DNA of 11,118 nt, taken from a bacterium (GTDB lineage: Bacteria; Bacteroidota; Bacteroidia; Bacteroidales; Muribaculaceae). Positions within the stretch are counted from its first letter, which is position 1. Each line of letters begins with the position of its first letter. The notes beneath the pieces are model-generated. The model was not told where the DNA came from. It did no database searches and was given only the letters and a program-made list of their open reading frames with translations. Shown here piece after piece: positions 7,392 through 11,118 of the stretch. The stretch lies in the NCBI GenBank assembly GCA_004559845.1, contig SFWW01000061.1:1-11118 (forward strand), given 5' to 3'. The position numbers and the translations under genes are program-made.

Positions 7392-7435
7392 ATATTCAGC
7401 CCACAGCTCCAAATCTTCATTCTGAGTAAGCGTGA

Positions 7436-7454
7436 CCTAACGCTATAGCGTAGG
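7436..7454. repeat. Near-perfect palindrome in the convergent junction
   Basis: ACGCTATAGCGT (7440-7451) is a perfect 12-base palindrome. It extends to CCT and AGG on the two sides with one extra A at 7439. It sits 29 bases beyond the stop of the dockerin gene. It could be a secondary hairpin or a protein-binding site; no T-tract follows. Confidence 0.35.
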
Positions 7455-7482
7455 GAAGTTGTTGCTGCTGGTGGTGGGAGTA

Positions 7483-8928
7483 TTATTTTAGGAGGTGGGT
7501 GATGAGGGTGGTGACGTCGGTCACGTTGATTTCGCCGTCGGCGTTGAGGTCGCACACTTCGGTGGGGAAGGGGGCGGTGCCGAGTATGTGGTTGATGAGA
7601 GCGGTGACGTCGGTCACGTCAACTGTGCCGTCGCCGTTGATGTCGCCCATTGGGGTGCTGCTGGTGATGGTGAGGCGCATTTCAGCCTGCACGCCGCCGC
7701 TCAAGGTGGTGGCTTTGATGATGGTGGTGCCTACGCCGATGGGGTGGACGATGCCGCTTTTCACCGTTGCCACGTCGGTGTTGGTGCTTTCCCATGCCAC
7801 ACGCTTGTCAAGGGCTTTTGCGGGCGTGATGGTGGGTTTTACCATGATGGTGTCTTGCTCGCCAAGTTTGATGGTGCGCTCCGTGTAGTTGAGCGTGATG
7901 CCAATGGGTGTGGTAGGTTGACTTTGACGCACACGGCGATAGGCGTATGGCAAAGGAAGCGATGTGCTGGTGTAGTTCCAGAAGCGGGCGTAGCTTTCGG
8001 CAGGCGCATTGAAGCGCAGTGTGCCATATTTGGAGTTGGTGCTGGCGATGGTTGCACCGTCGTAGCCGAGCGTGATGTTCCATGTGGTCACACCTTCGCC
8101 CCATGCGAGGTTTCGCTCGCCTTTCGCACCGAGTTTTCGTCCTTGCTGGTCGGTGAGTGTCCATGCCGAGCCCTCTTTTGCAAGGCGGAACAGCAGCACA
8201 TCGGGTTCATTCACGGCACTGGTGTTGTTGACGCCCTTCGCATCAAGGTATTTCGATGTCGTCATGCCGCCGAGGTCGCAAGCAGCCACGCCGGAGCGAT
8301 AGAGCATAATCACGTCGCCTTCGGCAATGGTGCTCTTCTTCTCCAATTTTTCAAACACCCAGCCCTGCGGACTTTCCAAAGTCATGTCTTCGGGGGCATC
8401 GTAGCAGATGGTGACGGAATTGATATACACCGAGCCTTCGCTCGTGCCACCCATCAGGTTGATTGCCAACGTGTCGGTGGTGAGAGGATCAAGGTTCAGC
8501 GATTTGGTGATGTCGCCATACACATTGTGGTCTTTCGACAGCCATTCGCCAAACCATTGTTCGCTCGCAAAATCCACCGGAGCCATTTTGCTGATTTCGT
8601 TTTGGCCATCCTCAATCGTGTAGCCGATAGTGCCGGCCTTATTGTTAGAGCACATTGAGAAAGTGATGCTCTTGATGGTGCAGCCTTGCCAGCCGTAGAG
8701 CTCAAACGAGGCTTGGTGGCGGCGTGGAATTTGGTTGTAGCGGTTGCCTGTTGTGGCACCGTAGTCGTTGAAGAAATATGCCGAAGCGCCTTCGGGCTTT
8801 TCGCCCCAAGCCTCCAGCACAAAATCGTCGGTGTCTGCATTGTAAGAAGCCACACGATAGGTGATTTCGGCAGCATATATGGCTGTGGCAAAAAGTGTGG
8901 CAAACAGTAAGGTGATGATTTTTTTCAT
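7483..8928 (-). CDS. Secreted protein with Ig-like (Big_2) domain and C-terminal dockerin
   Basis: A 481-residue exported protein. The signal peptide covers residues 1-19 or 20 (MKKIITLLFA onward). The region 21-335 is unrecognised: a beta-rich part (about 21-176) with a possible jelly-roll look (GWQGCTIKSITFSMCSNN, VYINSVTICYD), then a second part (about 183-335). Residues about 342-422 fit a bacterial Ig-like Big_2 domain (WESTNTDVATV, GIVHPIGVGTTIIKAT). The C-terminus (427-481) is a type I dockerin with two calcium loops: Asp429, Asn431, Asp433, Thr435, Asp437, Asp440 and Asp460, Asn462, Asp464, Glu466, Asn468, Asp471. Dockerins bind cohesins in cellulosomes, but in Bacteroidales such tails are common without a known cellulosome and may serve anchoring. 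No catalytic residues are evident. The gene starts 16 bases after the queA stop and is probably the last gene of the uppP-truB-queA transcript. Confidence 0.85.
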   Translation of the reverse strand: MKKIITLLFATLFATAIYAAEITYRVASYNADTDDFVLEAWGEKPEGASAYFFNDYGATTGNRYNQIPRRHQASFELYGWQGCTIKSITFSMCSNNKAGTIGYTIEDGQNEISKMAPVDFASEQWFGEWLSKDHNVYGDITKSLNLDPLTTDTLAINLMGGTSEGSVYINSVTICYDAPEDMTLESPQGWVFEKLEKKSTIAEGDVIMLYRSGVAACDLGGMTTSKYLDAKGVNNTSAVNEPDVLLFRLAKEGSAWTLTDQQGRKLGAKGERNLAWGEGVTTWNITLGYDGATIASTNSKYGTLRFNAPAESYARFWNYTSTSLPLPYAYRRVRQSQPTTPIGITLNYTERTIKLGEQDTIMVKPTITPAKALDKRVAWESTNTDVATVKSGIVHPIGVGTTIIKATTLSGGVQAEMRLTITSSTPMGDINGDGTVDVTDVTALINHILGTAPFPTEVCDLNADGEINVTDVTTLITHLLK

Positions 8929-8944
8929 TTGGTTGATAATCTTA

Positions 8945-10000
8945 TTAATCTACGATGAGCAGTGCGTCGCCGTATGCGCCGAAGCGATATTTTTCGTCGA
9001 TAGCCACTTGGTAGGCGTGCATCACTTGTTCGTAGCCACCGAAGGCACATGAAATCATCAGCATCACCGAGAAAGGCATGTGGAAATTGCTGATGAGGGC
9101 GTCGCACGTGGTGAAATCGTAGGGTGGGAAGATGAATTTGTTGGTCCATCCATCGTAGGCCTTGATGTGACCGCCCATACACACGCAAGTTTCCATAGCG
9201 CGAAGCACCGAAGTGCCCACGGCGCAAATCTTGTTGCCGGCATCGCGTTTGGCATTTACTCTGGCAGAGAGTTCGGGAGTGATAAGCATTTGTTCGCTAT
9301 CCATGCGGTGCTTGGTGAGGTCTTCCACATCGATTTTGCGGTAGCTGCCCAATCCCACATGCATGGTGAGGAAGTCGGCATCAATTCCCTTGATTTGCAT
9401 ACGCGTCATCAGTTCACGGCTAAAGTGCAATCCTGCCGATGGAGCCACCACAGCGCCTTCGTTTTCGGCGAAGATGGTTTGATATTGCTCGGCATCTTCT
9501 GCTTCAGCCGGTCGTTGAATATATTGTGGTAGGGGCGTGCTGCCTAAGGCAAAGAGATTGGCTTTAAATTCGTCGTGCGGTCCGTCGTAGAGGAAACGAA
9601 GTGTGCGACCACGTGAAGTGGTGTTGTCGATTACTTCCGCCACCATCGAATCGTCGAGCCCGAAATAGAGTTTGTTGCCGATTCTGATTTTTCTGGCAGG
9701 TTCCACCAGCACGTCCCACAGTTTGTTTTCTTCGTTGAGTTCTCGGAGCAGAAACACCTCGATTTTGGCACCTGTTTTTTCCTTGTTGCCTTCCAACTTG
9801 GCAGGAAACACGCGCGTGTTGTTAAACACAAAGAGGTCGTTTTCGTTGAAATAGTCGAGCACACTGGTAAAGAGTTCTTTGTGTTCGATTTCTCCTGTGG
9901 TGCGGTGCAGCACCATCAATCTTGCTTCATCGCGATGCTGTGTAGGCTTCATCGCGATAAGCTCTTCCGGCATGTTGGTGTTGAATTCAGATAATTTCAT
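8945..10000 (-). CDS. queA: S-adenosylmethionine:tRNA ribosyltransferase-isomerase
   Basis: A 351-residue cytoplasmic enzyme of normal family length. It transfers and rearranges the ribosyl part of S-adenosylmethionine onto 7-aminomethyl-7-deazaguanine in tRNA, making epoxyqueuosine in the wobble position of Asp, Asn, His and Tyr tRNAs. Family signatures are visible: VFNNTRVFPAKL (58-69), GSTPLPQYIQRP (153-164), EGAVVAPSAGLHFS (181-194), HVGLGSYRKI (214-223) and HRMDSE (231-236). The start at 10000 gives the expected MKLSEFN. It lies 36 bases after truB and 16 bases before the dockerin-protein gene on the same strand. UppP-truB-queA is a recurring Bacteroidota gene order. Confidence 0.96.
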   Translation of the reverse strand: MKLSEFNTNMPEELIAMKPTQHRDEARLMVLHRTTGEIEHKELFTSVLDYFNENDLFVFNNTRVFPAKLEGNKEKTGAKIEVFLLRELNEENKLWDVLVEPARKIRIGNKLYFGLDDSMVAEVIDNTTSRGRTLRFLYDGPHDEFKANLFALGSTPLPQYIQRPAEAEDAEQYQTIFAENEGAVVAPSAGLHFSRELMTRMQIKGIDADFLTMHVGLGSYRKIDVEDLTKHRMDSEQMLITPELSARVNAKRDAGNKICAVGTSVLRAMETCVCMGGHIKAYDGWTNKFIFPPYDFTTCDALISNFHMPFSVMLMISCAFGGYEQVMHAYQVAIDEKYRFGAYGDALLIVD

Positions 10001-10036
10001 GCAGTGTATAGTGTGAAAAAAATGATTATATTTTCT

Positions 10037-10852
10037 TTATTCCGATGCTTTTAGAGCGGCTTTTCTTTTTGCTTTCATTGCTGCGGCACGCGCTTTATTG
10101 GCGATGCGTTCGGCATCCAATCGCATTTGTTCGGCTTGGTCGGGCATCACGTAGGATTCCTCCTCCAAGTGAGCGATGAGCGCCTCCAAGGTGTGGCAAT
10201 CTTCCACCCGTGCCTTGCCCACGCGCGTGCGGCGCAGTGCTGTGAGATGTCCGCCGCTATTGAGTGCTGTGCCAATGTCGCGGGCGAGCGCGCGGATATA
10301 GGTGCCCTTGCTGCACACCACACGAATGGTGAGCGAGGGTGATGCCGGCAATCCACATTCCAGCACCTCAATTTCGTCGATCACCAAGGTTTTTGGTCTG
10401 ATTTCCACATCTTTGCCCTTTCTTGCCAATTTGTAGGCGGGTTTACCACCCACCTTGCAAGCGCTGAATTTGGGTGGCACTTGCTCAATGGTGCCCGTGA
10501 ATTGCTGCTGCAGCACTTCACTGATTTGTTCCGGCGTGATGTGCTGCCAGGGGTAGGTGGCATCGATTTGTGTTTCGAGGTCGAACGATGGCGTGGTGGC
10601 GCCCAATCGAATGGTAGCCACGTATTCTTTCACTCCGGCTTGTAGGGAGTCGATTTGCTTGGTTTTGCGTCCGGTGCAAATGATGAGCACCCCTGTGGCA
10701 AGAGGGTCGAGCGTGCCGGCATGGCCCACTTTCACATTGCCGGAGCCCAGCATCCGACGCAAAGTGCCCCTCACCTTCTTCACCACGGCAAAAGAGGTGA
10801 GGTGTAGGGGTTTATCTACGTAGAATATTTCGCCTTCTATGGGATTGAGCAT
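10037..10852 (-). CDS. truB: tRNA pseudouridine-55 synthase
   Basis: A 271-residue cytoplasmic enzyme that isomerises uridine 55 in the T-loop of tRNAs. The catalytic Asp49 sits in GHAGTLDPLATG (43-54). Other TruB signatures are KEYVATIRLG (75-84, with the conserved Tyr77), QVPPKFSACKVGGKPAY (124-140) and SKGTYIRALARDIG (181-194, with Arg187). The start at 10852 (MLNPIEGEIFYVDKP) is chosen because family members begin close to the GE-YVDKP motif; it leaves an 11-base gap to uppP. An upstream in-frame ATG at 10879 would add nine residues and overlap the uppP end by 16 bases; it is less likely. After about residue 235 the protein carries an Ala/Lys/Arg-rich helical tail (AERIANKARAAAMKAKRKAA) that I do not remember from other TruB proteins and that may add RNA contacts. 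Confidence 0.95.
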   Translation of the reverse strand: MLNPIEGEIFYVDKPLHLTSFAVVKKVRGTLRRMLGSGNVKVGHAGTLDPLATGVLIICTGRKTKQIDSLQAGVKEYVATIRLGATTPSFDLETQIDATYPWQHITPEQISEVLQQQFTGTIEQVPPKFSACKVGGKPAYKLARKGKDVEIRPKTLVIDEIEVLECGLPASPSLTIRVVCSKGTYIRALARDIGTALNSGGHLTALRRTRVGKARVEDCHTLEALIAHLEEESYVMPDQAEQMRLDAERIANKARAAAMKAKRKAALKASE

Positions 10853-10863
10853 GTGGGAGCACG

Positions 10864-11118
10864 TTAAATCAACGAACAAATTATGGTGACCACACCCACT
10901 ATGGCGCAGTAGATGCCAAAGTAGATGAGTTTGCCTTTCTTCACAATATTAATCATCCATTTGCAAGCCAAGCATCCCGACACGAAAGCTGCCACAAATC
11001 CCACGGCAAGAGCAAGGGTAGAGATGTCGCCAAATGGGTTGGCACCCTTTAAGGCTTTCATCGTGTCGAGCAAGGCTTCGCCCAAAATGGGAGGAATCAC
11101 CATCAAGAAAGAGAATTG
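10864..11118 (-). CDS. uppP: Undecaprenyl-diphosphatase, C-terminal part
   Basis: The frame runs off the right edge, so only the last 84 codons are present; the ATG at 11103 and TTG at 11106 are internal. The visible segment starts with [18 protein letters not shown], the stretch that follows the catalytic PGxSRSG motif in BacA/UppP proteins. It then has hydrophobic membrane segments, one with [21 protein letters not shown] and a final one, [19 protein letters not shown]. UppP is an inner-membrane enzyme that dephosphorylates undecaprenyl diphosphate to recycle the lipid carrier for peptidoglycan and O-antigen, and its activity gives bacitracin resistance. The catalytic motifs lie outside the window. 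TruB follows 11 bases downstream, the usual Bacteroidota neighbour. Confidence 0.93.
   Translation of the reverse strand, partial: QFSFLMVIPPILGEALLDTMKALKGANPFGDISTLALAVGFVAAFVSGCLACKWMINIVKKGKLIYFGIYCAIVGVVTIICSLI

Noticed and set aside
7510..7619. 17-base direct repeat (7510-7526 and 7603-7619) that also looks like an inverted repeat
   Set aside because: It encodes the same V-T-D-V-T stretch in the two dockerin calcium loops 31 residues apart, so the protein duplication explains it.
7495..8658. Long plus-strand frame (387 codons) opposite the dockerin gene
   Set aside because: It is a Gly/Val/His-rich mirror of the real gene caused by codon bias; the minus strand carries a signal peptide and real domains.
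1..11118. Mobile element, CRISPR array, defence system or RNA gene
   Set aside because: No transposase, integrase, spaced direct repeats, tRNA cloverleaf or rRNA segment was seen; the gene content is mainly housekeeping and secreted proteins.

Overview
The window looks like a stretch of a gut-type Bacteroidales chromosome, most likely Muribaculaceae or Prevotellaceae. The reasons are: the uppP-truB-queA gene order typical of Bacteroidota; a fused glucosamine-6-phosphate deaminase/LmbE protein; secreted proteins whose signal peptides end in Ala-Gln; a C-terminal dockerin; no obvious Shine-Dalgarno sequences; and two good matches to the Bacteroidota promoter pattern (TTG, about 20 bases, TAnnTTTG). 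The family assignments come from reading translated sequence and from memory of the families; no database was searched.

Layout. (1) 1-1071, plus strand: the C-terminal part of a NagB/LmbE-type protein, cut by the window edge. Both histidine-bearing metal motifs of its LmbE half appear degenerate. (2) 1125-4650, minus strand: ribonuclease R (rnr) followed 22-34 bases later by a secreted CE1-type esterase, probably one transcript from a promoter at 4670-4700. (3) 4651-4975: non-coding, holding the rnr promoter and a textbook intrinsic terminator for the next gene. (4) 4976-5752, minus strand: a secreted protein of unknown function with its own predicted promoter. (5) 5753-6019: an AT-rich divergent intergenic region. 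(6) 6020-7330, plus strand: a secreted Sel1-repeat protein and a GYF_2 plus CD225-type membrane protein, likely an operon. (7) 7331-7482: a convergent junction with a perfect 16-bp hairpin, probably a terminator used from both sides. (8) 7483-11118, minus strand: uppP (partial), truB, queA and a secreted protein with a bacterial Ig-like domain and a C-terminal dockerin, tightly packed in that order of transcription.

How the genes fit together. The minus-strand block on the right joins envelope lipid-carrier recycling (UppP) with tRNA modification (TruB pseudouridine-55, QueA queuosine). To this conserved core a secreted dockerin protein is attached. The rnr unit joins RNA turnover to an exported esterase. 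The central pair (Sel1 and GYF_2/CD225) looks like an envelope-associated module of unknown role. I see no CRISPR array, transposase, integrase, tRNA or rRNA, and no defence or biosynthetic cluster. The most unusual points are the apparent pseudo-enzyme LmbE domain, the GYF_2/CD225 gene beside the Sel1 gene, and the dockerin protein at the end of a housekeeping operon.
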